From assembly GCA_037447655.1 (NCBI GenBank), contig JBBHKE010003295.1, forward strand, positions 126,001 through 186,000: a DNA stretch of 60,000 nucleotides. Reading direction: 5' to 3'. Source of the DNA: Zygnema cylindricum. Its lineage: Eukaryota > Streptophyta > Zygnematophyceae > Zygnematales > Zygnemataceae. This document shows, one piece after another, positions 30,311-41,598 of the stretch. Within the stretch, counting starts at the first letter, position 1. Each line of letters starts with the position of its first letter. Under the pieces are notes generated by a model. The model searched no databases. It saw only the letters and a program-made list of their open reading frames with translations, and had not been told where the DNA came from. The position numbers were made by a program, and so were the translations under genes.

Positions 30311-31086
30311 AGCAGATGGTATCGGAAGGAGTTGTAACAGACCTTTTTGCCCTAAATCCGGTTTGTTCCTATTACAGGAGTCACACGTCCGGACATATTG
30401 TGCAATGTCTCGAGTCATGTTTGGCCAGTAATACGCCTCAACGACACGTGCGGTTATTTTATCCCGCCCAAAATTCCACTGAGCGGTTCGTCGTGACTCA
30501 TTTTAAGAATCGTCTGACGAAGTTCCGTATTTGTTGGCACATAAAGTCGTGTTGTCTTACTCGCTCTGTACCGCCACATACCATTGGCAGTTCGAACGAG
30601 TACCTTCCGTTTGATGAGTTCCTTTAGTGAATCATCGTCGCCGTAGGCAGCCTTTATCCGACTTAACCACTGTTCGTCCACCTGCACCGTACTGGTGACT
30701 GCGCTGAGCTTCGAATCTTGCGCTGCTGTCGACTCTACGATGTTCTCTTTCACAGAGTCTACGTTCCCCTGTTGCGATGCTTGCGGTCGTTGCTCCACTG
30801 CCGGCGCAGCGACGTCGGGTCTTCTTGACAGCGCATCCGCCGAGTTCGTTTTGCCTGACTTATATTCTATAACAAGTTCCGGACCGAAGGTTTGCAGAAA
30901 CGTCATCCAGCGCACTTGTTTCTTGGACAACTTCGGCTAGGTTTGGAGATATTGTAAGGCGTGGTGATCCGTGATAATTGTGATCCGTTTCCCTTGAACG
31001 TAACACTTCCAAACCTCCAGCGCATTGATGATACCTATTGTCTCTTTCTCATGGGTGGCCCAGTTCAGCTTTGCTGCCTTTAGTTT
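30086..31086 (-). pseudogene. RNase H remainder and integrase zinc finger/first core part
   Basis: This continues the RT frame after a TAA at 31087. ATHEKETIGI and ITIITDHHALQYL are RNase H segments, a stop follows after LQYLQT, then the connection segment VEYKSGK-type (IEYKSGKTNSADALSRRP). The integrase HHCC region (MSHDEPLSG; CDSCNRNK) is split by a one-base loss near 30465. The first catalytic aspartate is in MDFIVALP near 30290. Confidence 0.8.
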
Positions 31087-32256
31087 TTAACTGTCGTAGG
31101 CGATGGGTTGAAGGCCTTTTCCTTGATCCTCCATAAGGATCGCTCCAATAGCCGTATCGCTAGCGTTGGTAATTATCGTCCAAGGTAAGTTCAGATCGGT
31201 AACAGCTAACACAGGGGCGGTAACCAACCGCTCCTTTAGCGTGTTAAAGGCTGCCCCTTGTGCCGCTTTCCAATCATAGGGCACATCATTTTTGAGCAAC
31301 TCTGTAAGCGGTGCAGCGATTTTTGCGAAACCTTCGACAAAACGTTGATAATAGGAGCATAGTCCTAGAAAGCTCCGTAACTCCGTGATATTTGTCGGCT
31401 GCAGCCACTCCTTAACGGCCTTTGTCTTGTTTGGATCCATTGCGATTCCGTCCCGGCTCACCACATGGCATAAAAAATCAATCTTCTCCTTGAAGAAGTC
31501 ACATTTACTTCTTTTTGCGTATAACTTATGCTCCCAAAGGACTTGGAGGACCGTTCGTAAGTGCTTCATATGCTCCTCTTGCGTTCGGCTATACACCAGT
31601 ATGTCGTCTAGGAAGACGATCACAAACGCGTCTAGATATTGCCGAAAGATGGAATTCATTAAATGCATAAAGGTCGCCGGTGCGTTAGTCAACCCGAACG
31701 GCATTACCCGAAATTGGAAATGACCGTATCGAGTTCTGAACGCCGTCTTCTCCACATCCTCCTCGGCAATTCTGATCTGGTGGTAGCCGCTCCGTAAGTC
31801 TATTTTTGAAAAATATTTGGCACCTCGAAGTCGATCCAACAATTCGTCTATCCTTGTTAAGGGGTACGCATTCTTCACCGTTAATTTGTTTAGCGCTCGG
31901 TAGTCTACACACATACGGAAACCTCCATCTTTCTTGTTCACAAAGAGAACGAGGGCTCTATACGGTGACTTGGTTGGTTCGATTGCTCCGACTTCGACCA
32001 ACTCCGCGAGTTGCTTTTTCAATTCGTCCAACTCGGTGTAGCTCATCTTGTACATCCGATTAGCTGGGGGTACCGCTCCAAGAACAAGCTCTATCGTATG
32101 GTCTACTTCGCGCTTCGGAGGTAATCCTTCGGGGAGCTTCGGGGGAAATACATCTGCGTACTCCTCGAGAAGTTTTGTCACGACTTCCGGGGCCTCTTCG
32201 GAAGTCTTTCCAATGTCGTCACTTTCTGTGGAGTCGAAGTCGAGGTCCTTCTTCTT
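31087..32256 (-). pseudogene. Gypsy reverse transcriptase and RNase H start
   Basis: The frame is in phase with gag-protease and separated from it by a single TAA (32257-32259). RT motifs are complete: [33 protein letters not shown] (first Asp), [15 protein letters not shown] and FLDDILVYS (Asp pair). RNase H starts with [10 protein letters not shown], where the usual first catalytic aspartate of TDAS is asparagine. The frame ends at TAA 31087. Known role: copies the element RNA to DNA in cytoplasmic particles. Confidence 0.9.
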
Positions 32257-33624
32257 TTATTCTTCCGGGATCTCCTCCTCCGCCTCCTCCATTGGGTGGA
32301 CGACCGCCATACCAATCGTTTCCTCTTTCTTGAGTGCCCTCTTAAGCTGTAAGGCCGAAAGCAGGCGTCCCTCTTCTGCTCCCTTACCAGCCGCTCCTGC
32401 TTCTACCTCGAACTCTTCTTCACCTTTCTTTACTCTCATGGCGCCACTTCTCCAATCAATTGTCGGATTCCATTTTTGCAACCACGGCTTCCCCAAGATT
32501 ACCTCATGGTCCCCAAGAGGTAATACATGAAGCGTGTCGTACCATCGGAATTTCCCAATGCCGACGCGTAACCTCGGGGTACGATGGGTAATAGATAAGG
32601 AACTGCCGTCCGCCAATTCTACCGACTGATGATCATTTAGTACCACAAGAGGAAGTTTCAACCTTTTCACCGTCGCCTCGTTAATGAAGTTCCCCGATGC
32701 TCCGAAGTCCACCATGAAGTTAGCTGCACTTACTCCTATTTGACCCTGAAATATCAAAGGGTCTCCTCCTTCACCGGCTAACCTCATAACAGTAAGTTTT
32801 CCCTTTTTGGGACCTTTCCGTTTTGGACACTCTCTAGTCATATGATCAGGAGAACTGCACTGGAAGCATAGGCCATTTTGCCTCCTCCGCAGGATTTCCT
32901 CGGGGGATAAGTCATTGGTCTTGGTCTTGGTAGGTTTCTTCTTTCCCCGCAGGACATTGACCACTTCCTTATCCCCATTAATTCCGCCGAGCTCCATGGG
33001 GGTTGGACCGTCGTCTCGTTGGTTTCCTCCGCTACTGCTCGACCCGTAGTGATAAGGTCTCCGGAGGTTAAAGTCAACCGAATCGGTCCGCTCCGCAAAC
33101 AGGATGATTGCTGAGAGAGGAGTCGTGCTTTCCCGAGCAAGCCATTGTTCCACATCTCTACGAATAGACGACTTAAGCCCCTTCACGAAGCATTCCACCG
33201 CTTCATCCTCCGTCATTGTAGGTATTTGAACTTTACACTCCAAGAACCGCTGCGTAAACTCCATCACTGAAGTTCGTTGCTTCAATACTGCAATCTTATC
33301 TCTCGCGGCCTTCATCGTGTTGACGGGCTGCCAAGTGTCACGGAGGAGTTGAACGAAGAGCGCCCAGACGGTCGGTAACTCATCATCCTCTACCAATGTT
33401 CTCCACCAAGCTTCCGCTACCCCTTTAACAAGACCACCCGCGTAGTGAATCTTCTCACGATCCGATAGGCTAGGAAAATTCTCGAGATAGTTCGCCACGG
33501 AGAATAGCCATGAGTCAAGGTTTTTCTGTCTTGCAGGGTCAAACTCATCGGGAAGCCTTAATTTCGGTCTCTTGGAGTCTCTCTCTATGCCTCCATGAGG
33601 TTGCTCCCCTAGACGAGACTCCAA
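32257..33624 (-). CDS. Gypsy gag, zinc knuckle and protease (456 codons, open)
   Basis: Starts MESRLGEQPHGG and has the gag/retrotransposon capsid pattern (LDSWLFSVANYLE, AEAWWRTL, TQRFLECKVQI, CFVKGLK). The knuckle is CFQCSSPDHMTRECP at about 32823-32868 on the plus strand. The protease follows with FMVDFGASGNFI, where the active-site triplet normally D-S/T-G is DFG, so it is probably inactive. ILGKPWLQKWNPTIDW is the conserved C-terminal protease segment. It ends at TAA before RT. The stop may be a mutation or a regulated stop, and the first seems likelier because pol has other stops. Confidence 0.85.
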   Translation of the reverse strand: MESRLGEQPHGGIERDSKRPKLRLPDEFDPARQKNLDSWLFSVANYLENFPSLSDREKIHYAGGLVKGVAEAWWRTLVEDDELPTVWALFVQLLRDTWQPVNTMKAARDKIAVLKQRTSVMEFTQRFLECKVQIPTMTEDEAVECFVKGLKSSIRRDVEQWLARESTTPLSAIILFAERTDSVDFNLRRPYHYGSSSSGGNQRDDGPTPMELGGINGDKEVVNVLRGKKKPTKTKTNDLSPEEILRRRQNGLCFQCSSPDHMTRECPKRKGPKKGKLTVMRLAGEGGDPLIFQGQIGVSAANFMVDFGASGNFINEATVKRLKLPLVVLNDHQSVELADGSSLSITHRTPRLRVGIGKFRWYDTLHVLPLGDHEVILGKPWLQKWNPTIDWRSGAMRVKKGEEEFEVEAGAAGKGAEEGRLLSALQLKRALKKEETIGMAVVHPMEEAEEEIPEE

Positions 33625-33750
33625 GGCTCCAACGGTGTTACTTAGCTGCGCGTTCTATAATCTCACACTTTCCAACTCCTTGAGAACTTGCGCCAACATT
33701 TTTATAGTGGATACGCCGTGTTCATCCATGTTGTCGAGTCACGGGTAACA

Positions 33751-33762
33751 GCTTTGATACCA
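33751..33762 (-). other. Primer-binding site for initiator tRNA-Met
   Basis: One base inside the 5' LTR the minus strand reads TGGTATCAAAGC. This differs by one base from TGGTATCAGAGC, the usual complement of the 3' end of plant initiator tRNA-Met. Spacing and position are as expected, and the site fixes the LTR border at 33764. Confidence 0.85.
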
Positions 33763-33763
33763 G

Positions 33764-34232
33764 TGTAGAAGAGGCAACAATACATCACAACACGTCACAA
33801 TGCACAGCGGAAAACACCAAGGATCTTCCCGTAGCAACAGCAGGAGGACGCAGAACTCACAGACAAGGTTGCGCTTTATTACTTGAAAAAGAAGTACAAG
33901 GTTGCGCTAACTGTGTAGGTCTACTTGAGGTGTCATTCACTAGGTCTTACTTGACTATTTAAACTAACTAACTGCTAGTCAACCTAGTACTATACAGCTG
34001 TACTCGTGGACCTTTACGGTCAACCGAGATCTATCCAAAACTTCCTTCTAGAACTATACAGCTCAATCTACATTCTGCGGCGTTGCTATGCTGCACTACT
34101 AAGTTGCTACGCCGCTAAGTTGCTATGCTGCTATGCTGCGCTGGTCTGGAATCGCAGTTGCGCTGCTCTGGAATCGCAACTATAGCAGCCTAGCCCTAGC
34201 CACTAAGTACCCAATTCTGTAACCTTGTTACA
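33764..34232 (-). repeat. Gypsy 5' LTR (right copy on plus strand)
   Basis: 469 bp, from TGTAGAAG to TTGTTACA. It pairs with 26939-27455 but is shorter by about 48 bp, mainly in the GCTATGCTG and GGAATCGCA repeat region. Confidence 0.85.
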
Positions 34233-34356
34233 GCGGGGTACACAGGAAAGTCAACCTGCAAAATATAATTCAAAAGGGTTAGTTCTATAAGATTCAAGGT
34301 AGAGGAAACAAAGAGGAGGCCAAAAAGGAAGAGAAACATAAGGAGAGAAATCAAAA

Positions 34357-35505
34357 ATGTTAAGAGTGAAGAGAGTCAGTGCAGAGACTAGAAAAAGAGA
34401 CATCAGAAATATAGCATCGGGAAACAGGGATCACAATGCGTTCAACAGCAGTGGGAGTCAGACAGGCACAGGAGAGGACTCACCAAGAGGAGATCGCATG
34501 ATGAAGGAGATTCCAAGTAGACGCCCGACGAGTCAGCCGGACAATACAACCCCTCAGCTCACCATCTCCAGCAAAGGCGCTCGCTTCAACACCAAAGGAT
34601 CAGAAATCAAAGGACCACGAACCAAAGGAGCCGAATCTGCAACAGAGAGGAAGAGTGGCTTAGAAAAGGTAACCTTGCAGAAAAACATTTTGAAAATGTG
34701 CATGAAACATCCATCAGGAGAATGAAAAAGACTGAAATCAAAATTGAGGAACTTTTGGATGTTCAGTCAGCTGATGCAACAGTGCTCTCAGTTGAAGGAG
34801 AGACAATGGGAAAAAGACTTACCATATTTCAAGCTTAGAGGGAAGAAATTCGAGGATTGGCCGAAGGTCAAGTCCACTCCCAAAGGCGAATTCGAAGGAG
34901 TTCCACCTCCAAGAGGAACTCCTACCGCCATGAAGAAGGCAAATCTCTGCAAATTAGAGAGAGAGAGGGGAATGGTCAGAAACAGAGACCTAGTCACAAA
35001 GGAAAGCACAGACTAGATTCTAAAATCAGTGCTTGTCAGTGAGGACCTTACAAAACTCTCCAGCTCAGTGTGTGAGCAGCGTGCAACAGAAGCAGAACAA
35101 CAACAAAGAAGGAAAGGAGACACCTTACCAAGTGTTAGAGGGAGTTCGAAGCCAGTGGGAGCAGATTTGAGGAGAACTCCCATGGATAACTCCAGAGAAC
35201 CGGTGAAATTCATTTCTGTCAAAGAAAGCGTCACATCAGTGAGTATGGCAGGAGAAAGACCGAAGGTTGAGACTTGCAAAGTTAAAACATACAAAGATGC
35301 ATTGTTGACCAGGACTAACAAATTGGGACAAATTGGATGTGAAGGACAAAATTCTTACCTCAATGTCAGGAACGCCCTTTCAAAATCATCCACTTCAAAG
35401 GATTCCACAGACGGCCAAAGCTCAGGAGGTTACGATCACGAGTGGAGAGCACCTGAAAACGCCAAGCACAGCGGAAGGCGTGATGGGAAAGAACAAAAGG
35501 ATTAG
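34357..35505 (+). pseudogene. Purine-rich decayed ORF of unknown origin
   Basis: From the ATG at 34357 one frame stays open for about 383 codons except for two stops (34723-34725 and 35014-35016). The plus strand is strongly A/G-rich across 34250-35990. The product is rich in Lys, Arg, Ser, Thr and Glu (for example TPKGEFEGVPPPRGTPTAMK and EAEQQQRRKGDTLP). No zinc knuckle or other motif is visible. It could be a gag-like or ORF1-like protein of a decayed retroelement, or composition alone may keep the frame open, because purine-rich DNA has few TAA/TAG/TGA codons in one frame. It adjoins the right LTR of the gypsy element. Confidence 0.35.
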
Positions 35506-35989
35506 TTTCAAATTCCAGTCCCTATGTCAAAGTTAGGTCAAAGTGTAATTTCACAAAACAGAAAATTTGAAAACTTAAAATGAACAGAAGACGAGAAAAT
35601 CTGAAAATTAAAATAGTTTAGAGCTAAAAAGGACTCTAAAACATTCAGCCTAGACTTCCAGAGCAATCAGAAAAATAGTAGGAGGCACAAGGTCACCTAA
35701 AGAAATTATTGCTAGAAAGGAATACAGGTAGAAATCAGATAAACGTCACTGTACGAGTAAAGAGTCAAAGAAAATTCTTACCTTAGAAAATACAGGAGGA
35801 ACAAGAAAAACAGCCGCAGGTCAGAAAATCCCACGTAAAGAACACAGCGGAAGCCGTGGCTGGGCGAAAGGAAGGAAGAATTCTAGAGGCCTTTGAGACG
35901 AACCTAAGCCTTAGCCTCCAAAAAGGCGTGCTAAAATATGGCTGCCTGAGGAGAAAGGAGGAGTTAGACGAAACCCTAAAAGAAGTTTC

Positions 35990-37840
35990 AGTCTGGAAAA
36001 TTTTCTAAGGACTGAATGAACGTCAAATTGAAAGTACTAACAACTTTATATTCTTTTTAAGTACAGGTTGTACCTTGCAGTCGTGCGACAAAGGCGTGGA
36101 GCAAATTTGGAGTTGCACATTGGGAAACACTGAAATTACATCGTCGCCGCAAGTGAGGTAATCGGACGGACGAAAATTCTGACATCATTCGAGCGACAAC
36201 ACATGGACTTTGCGACGGAATACGCGACAAAAGCATGATGTCAGATGGACATCGAAATCGAACGACAAAGCGACATCAAAATCAACGGTCGAAACGACAT
36301 CTTGATTTCGTGGAAAGAGTTCGCCACCGAGGATAGGGGACACGTCAGATGGTCCCAAGTCATAACCGTTGGCAACGAGAGTGAGAGCATTGACGCATAA
36401 TTTCACGGCGCCAGACGCGCTCTAATTAATCCTAAAATTGTGCAGATCATCATAGGACCACTGGTGGTCCCCACGGGATCATACATCGAATGGAACGAGT
36501 ACCATTCCGAATCGACGAAGCGACAAATTGTATCGACTTCGTACTGACCCAACTGTACTGCGGTCAGCTGAAATATTCCGCGGGAATATCGAACGAGAAT
36601 TTCTTACGATTACGACGAAATGATATCAAGGACGATTTCGTACCAAATGCATCGCCGAAACATCGAGTGGGAGTGTTGGTTTTGGTGCGATCTTTGGCGA
36701 TTCATTTGTACCTGCCAGGATATATTTGTACCGGCAGACTTTTACCGATTCACATTTCGTGATGTGACGTGACGCGACGAATCGACTTGTACGGAATCTA
36801 ACGACGATTCCACTAACCTTTCATTTTGGGTACAGATTGTGTCAAAATCGAGGAGCGGCACATTGTGGTGGAAAACGACAATTGGCAATATCTCATTGCA
36901 CCACTTAGTCATTCATTTCACAGTAGGATGACACATAGAGAGATATAAAGTGCACCAAAGCGCTTAGAACAATTATCTCATGGAAATGTCATGCAGATCA
37001 CTCTCAGACTCAGAATACTCTCAAGATTCATAGAAAAGTATTTACTTCATTAGATCAGAACTCTTTGTACATTCTTATTAGGATTCAGATCATAGACCAT
37101 AGAAGGAGAATGCAGCTTTATTAAAGGTTAGTCCGTAGGAACAATTGTATTCCAATCGGGGCTCACTTCGGCTTACGCCTTGTGGCCCCTTGACTATAAC
37201 TAAATTTCTCAAGCTGCCTAAACCTGTCCAATCTATTGGTTTGTTTCCATGCCTCTCCCATTGCTATCTACCTAGTGGTTCGTACAGGCTAAGTTTCGCT
37301 GTGTTTAGATCTCATGTGTTTATAAGTTGGGTGCGCACTGGCTTATACGACCATGTAAAACTATCATCATCAACGCCAAATGTTGTATTTTATTCTATTT
37401 ATTTTAATTCATTGATTGTAATTTGGGGTCCATTCTCACTTCGAACCTTTATTAACGTATACATTAATTCTAATTTGGAGTGAAATCACATATGAACACC
37501 ATATTAGAATAAGCCTTTATGGTAATTTGTTCGTTGAACCGAAATAGAGTACATATTGACGCTAATTGTACAAAATGCACGTTATATTGTTTATATAAAC
37601 TGAATAGGAAAAAATCACATGTAGCAAGAATACACAGTTTTAAAACTGTTTATGTGGACGTGTAAAATAAAAACAGTTCACTTCTTTAACTGTAAGATCA
37701 TGAGTTCGCACATGCGAACATATTTTACGTTCACACTGCAGAAACAAGCGATTATAGTAGATCGTGTGCGAACGAGGTTTTTGGCGACGAGATTGATACC
37801 ATTTTTTCAGCGCACGTTCATATGCATGCGCGTACGATAA
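35990..37840. other. No gene recognised; CGAC/GACG-rich block
   Basis: 36060-36840 is rich in CGAC, ATCGA and GACGAA words and contains an unrecognised 90-codon plus-strand frame (36490-36762). 36900-37840 is AT-rich. A stem GGGGCTC...GTGGCCCC lies near 37155-37190. I see no supportable gene. Confidence 0.4.
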
Positions 37841-37844
37841 ATAT

Positions 37845-38960
37845 AACATAAAAACTATAACTAGCTGTTAAATTTAGTATAATATTAGAGCCAGATATAG
37901 TTGTTATGCTAACTATATTGCAACAGCTACATATAACAACTGTCACAATAAATAAAATATAACACTTACAACTACACCGTGAATCGTTATTAGACTAAAG
38001 AAATTATTAGTGTCAAAAATTAATTAGTGTCATTGATGCTAATTTAGTGCCGGAAACGTGGCAGATTATGGTCCACGTCCTTAAATAGTATAATTTATTT
38101 TATTTAAGGTATCAATGTCAAAATTTTGGGGCGCCGATATAGAGTACATAAGTCTAATAACGATTCAAGGTGTAGCTGTCATATTCAGTATAATGTGACA
38201 GTTAGATATAGCGGTTATAATTTATAAAATATAACGGGTAGATAAAGTTGTTATAATAAATATAAAATAACAGTTACATGTAATTGTTATAACTAGTATA
38301 ATAAAATAGTTATAAGTAGTTATGAATAATGTGATATAACAGTTAGATATAACCTTTATAATCAATAAATTATAACAATTATGACTAGCTGTTATAATTA
38401 GCATAACATAACAGTTAGATATATTTGTCATAATATATAAAATATAACAGGTAGATATAACTGCATATTTATCTACTACAAATGTATATTTATCTACCTG
38501 TTATAATAAATATGATATAACTGTTATAATTAGAAAAATAAAACAATTTTAACTAGCTGTTATAAATAATATAGTATAACAGTTAAATATAACCGTTATA
38601 ATCAATGTATTAAAACAGTTATAACCAGTTCTTATAATTAGTATAGTATAACAGTTATAACTAGCCCTTACAACATGTATTATACAAAAGTTAGATAAAA
38701 TTGCTAAAATAAATGTAATATATATCACTTATGACCTGCTGTTATAATCAGTTACATATAAGTATTATAATTAATTTATTATAGCAGTCATAATTACCTA
38801 TTATAGTATATATAGTACACCAGCTTTAAATAACTATTTTACTTATTCTTATATAACAATTATAACTAGGTGTTATAATATATTTAATAAAATAGTTAGA
38901 TATAGCTCGTGATTACTATGATATAACAGTTAACTATAATTCAATATGAACAAAAATAAG
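37845..38960. repeat. Palindrome-rich AT satellite, array 2
   Basis: Same sequence type as 7670-8630, with TATAACAGTTAGATATAAC and TAACTAGCTGTTATAAT units and closely spaced inverted arms. It is interrupted by a TA-flanked element at 37973-38174. Confidence 0.8.
37973..38174. mobile_element. TA-flanked CACCG element inside the satellite
   Basis: Left end TACACCGTGAATCGTTATTA and right end CTAATAACGATTCAAGGTGTA, 202 bp with TA borders. The interior (GGAAACGTGGCAGATTATGG) differs from the other subfamilies. It inserted into the satellite, so the array is older than this copy. Confidence 0.8.
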
Positions 38961-39131
38961 TATTTTACTAACACGAAATAATAAAAAATATAATACAATC
39001 TCCTACTAAAAAACAAAAATTGAATAATAATCATCATCGTTTTTATTTCTATCTTTTCTTCTTGATAAGTGTAATTTTGAGTTTATATATGACAGTTAAC
39101 AACCATTTCGGATACTCCTATAATTTTTGTA

Positions 39132-39226
39132 GCATCGAAAACACCTTTGTTGCTCCCTTGATTAGCACCATTCCTAGTAAACCTCCTCCCAAGCAAGTCC
39201 ATAGAATTGGTGCAGCACCGCTTTGA
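39132..39226 (+). CDS. Possible last exon of an unknown protein
   Basis: After an acceptor-like TTTTTGTAG the frame reads TFVAPLISTIPSKPPPKQ and stops after GAAPL. The composition looks coding, but no partner exon or family is recognised. It lies about 15 bp before the tandemly duplicated block. Confidence 0.25.
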
Positions 39227-39240
39227 CATTTACGAAACCC

Positions 39241-40598
39241 AAGAACTTATGAATTTAACGGGGAAAATAACGGGAAAACCTTGGTTCTGGCACTACGACA
39301 TAAAAAAGAAAGAAAGGCAAAAAAACAGTGCTTGTAAATCAAGCGAGTAAAGAAAGAGTTGGGGACAAAGATTATTTGGGCGAACACAGTGACGACATCA
39401 AAAAGAAAGAGAGGCAAAAAAGCAATGCTTCTAAATCAAGCGAGTAAAGAAAGAGTTGGGGACAAAGATGATTTGGGCGAACACAGTGACAGTGATGAAA
39501 TGTTACGTCCGAGTAGTGCCTCTAAACCCAAACCATAGTCTTTTTGTGCAAACACAGAAGAAACCAGGCGAGAAGGCTTTGTTGCCCAGAAAAAGACAAG
39601 GCTTTGTTGCCCAGAAAAAGACAGTGAGAGACGATACCTTGCCCAGAAAAAGAAAGTGAGAGACGATACCTTGACCCATGCCTAGAAAAAGAAAGTGAGA
39701 GACAATACCTTGACCCAGTACACGTGGAGAGTAAAAATATGGAAGGTATTACGAACAACTATACTTCTACTTTAAATGTTTTTAGTGAATATTAGTTTTT
39801 TTTATGTCTTTGCAATGTTATTGGTGCATGTGGTTAACTATTATAAATGTTTTTGTTTTAAATTTAACCACCTGGATCTCAATTTGTAGTATGGGTAGAT
39901 AATGAAAAGATAAAATGGGTTCGGTGTTTTATAATTGTGGTTTGTATTGAAAAGTTCATGAGGGCTCCTGGTTGGAATTTAGCAAATGCTATAGGTTTTC
40001 TAGAAAAGATTAGAACTAAAAAGTTTAGTGGGAGCACGGCGGAACTAAAAGAGGCTTTGGCCTCTCAACTGAACCAATATTTAAAGAGGGATCTTCAAAG
40101 AGGGAGTTTGAACGAAAGTTTGTCACGGTTCCAAAAGTTATAAGAGCTTTACTCTATCACGGGTTAAATATTAGATTTATATTTTTTAGGGAGAGACATA
40201 CTATTTGTTTTTCAATGTTGCATTCGAATTCAAATTTTATTTTCTTATTTTGCTAAATCTTTTTGTTTTCCGTTGTTTTTAAAATGTTCAATATGATGCC
40301 TTCTTTTGTCTTTAGCATTGCATATGTTGTTCTCGTTGATTTGTAATGACCATTTATTTGCGTCATGTAATTACTTCAAACCATAGTATACTACATATTT
40401 CAACTTAAGATACACGTACACGAAAACAATGGTATAAACACACATATATCTCCCAAATACCAACTTTTACCCATAACAACATTTGGTTTGATTATCCCAT
40501 TGATACTTTACCGCAAGACAAAAAACATGTCTTATGTTTTTTATTATTTTACATAAATATATGGATATAAACATTTGTAACAACCTTTTATTATTTTA
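39241..40598 (+). repeat. Tandem duplication, copy 1
   Basis: Nearly identical to 41599-42837; I count about five differences over roughly 1.2 kb. Copy 1 has in addition a 97-bp internal duplication near its start. It holds two coding-like segments. One (about 39407-39538) reads KRKRGKKAMLLNQ-like, then GDKDDLGEHSDSDEMLRPSS, and ends in TAG. The other (39890-40143) follows an acceptor-like TTTGTAG and reads VDNEKIKWVRCF, then GWNLANAIGFLEKI. A one-base difference changes the C-terminus of the second segment between copies. Between them is a minisatellite of GAAAAAGAAAGTGAGAGACG units (39570-39725). Function unknown. Confidence 0.8.
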
Positions 40599-40766
40599 CA
40601 CCACACTATTTAAAAGGACACTAAATTACAGTTATGAACCGCATTGAGCGGGGTACCTCAAATAACGTGCAAAAACATTTAGCGTACTTTATTCTATTTG
40701 AGAATTTGCCCCAAAAAAAAGGGGTACCCCAACTAGCGTCATGTACGCTAATAGCGATTCACGGTG
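40597..40766. mobile_element. TA-bounded CACCG element replacing the end of duplication copy 1
   Basis: The right end is CTAATAGCGATTCACGGTGTA. The left border TACACCACACTATTTAAAAG starts exactly where copy 1 stops matching copy 2 (TTATTATTTTACA in both). The left end is diverged from the consensus. Confidence 0.55.
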
Positions 40767-40810
40767 TACCTGCGCGCAGAAAAAATCGTCCCTGCGATTA
40801 GCAATTCCCT

Positions 40811-40900
40811 AGTGTTAGTGTTCTTTTCGCCACTTAAAACACTTGTTATCCGTATAACTTGTTCGATTTTCGATTGGAGAAGATGATTTTAAGTAGCAAA
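40811..40900. repeat. Fragment of the hairpin subfamily of the CACCG element
   Basis: TTTTCGCCACTTAAAACACT and the following bases match 3670 and 44263, but only part of the hairpin is present. Confidence 0.45.
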
Positions 40901-41008
40901 TCAAACATTAGCGGCAATAGCTTTTATCTGATGAAGTCTTTAACTGCCTATTTAGGCGTGTTCACACGTACGGCAACTATTTTCAACACAACGCACCGAG
41001 TCGTGACA

Positions 41009-41126
41009 AAGAGTTTGCCTCGGAATATGCTTCGGAGTATGCTTTGAAGTTTGCTTCGGAGTATGCTTTGAAGTTTGCTTCGGAGTTTGCTTTGAAGTTT
41101 GCTTCGGAGTTTGCTCCGCGAGTTTG
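41009..41126 (+). repeat. 12-bp minisatellite
   Basis: Alternating units GCTTCGGAGTTT (or ...TAT) and GCTTTGAAGTTT, about nine in a row. The apparent repeats in translation on both strands come from this array. Confidence 0.85.
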
Positions 41127-41598
41127 CGAGTCCAATGGACACGTGTTCAAATCTTCAGAATCGTCGCGGTTGCAGCTGGATTTCAGTTGAATTGGAACTT
41201 CCAGTTGCACAGTTTCACACGCAGTTGAACTGGAATGGCGCCAAATATGGGAGCACAAAAGTCAAAAGCAAACTTCTGGAACCGACTGGAAACGTGGAAA
41301 ACAGCTTGAGGGAACTGAAATACCAACAACGAAATTACAGTAGCCCTAAACGGTTTAACCATAGAACAGAGTGTACGGTCTATGACGAAATGTATTGTTT
41401 AGCTCAAACTTTTTATCTGTACAATAATCTGTTTGAGATTTTGAGGTTTAGTGCAATTTCAAAATAACAGTTACTGACCGTACTCTGCAAAAGGACGAAA
41501 CCCCAACGGGAATTGCAAGATATTTTGCTATCCTTCACGAATACGCGAGCGCGGCCGAATCTGCACCTTTTCTTATGATATTTAGGTGGGAATTGTTT

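Larger units (their letters stand above)
26939..34232 (-). mobile_element. Ty3/gypsy chromovirus-type LTR retrotransposon
   Basis: A complete but dead element read on the minus strand. The order is 5' LTR (34232-33764), PBS, gag with zinc knuckle and protease (33624-32257), RT and RNase H start (32256-31087), rest of RNase H and integrase (31086-29380), chromodomain (about 29400-29230), an extra ORF (28767-27754), purine tract and 3' LTR (27455-26939). At least three in-frame stops (one between protease and RT, two around RNase H) and about three frameshifts in integrase and the chromodomain disable it. The flank on the left is the copia gag tail. The right flank is unrelated, and no 5-bp target duplication is visible, so one side has been rearranged. 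Confidence 0.85.
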
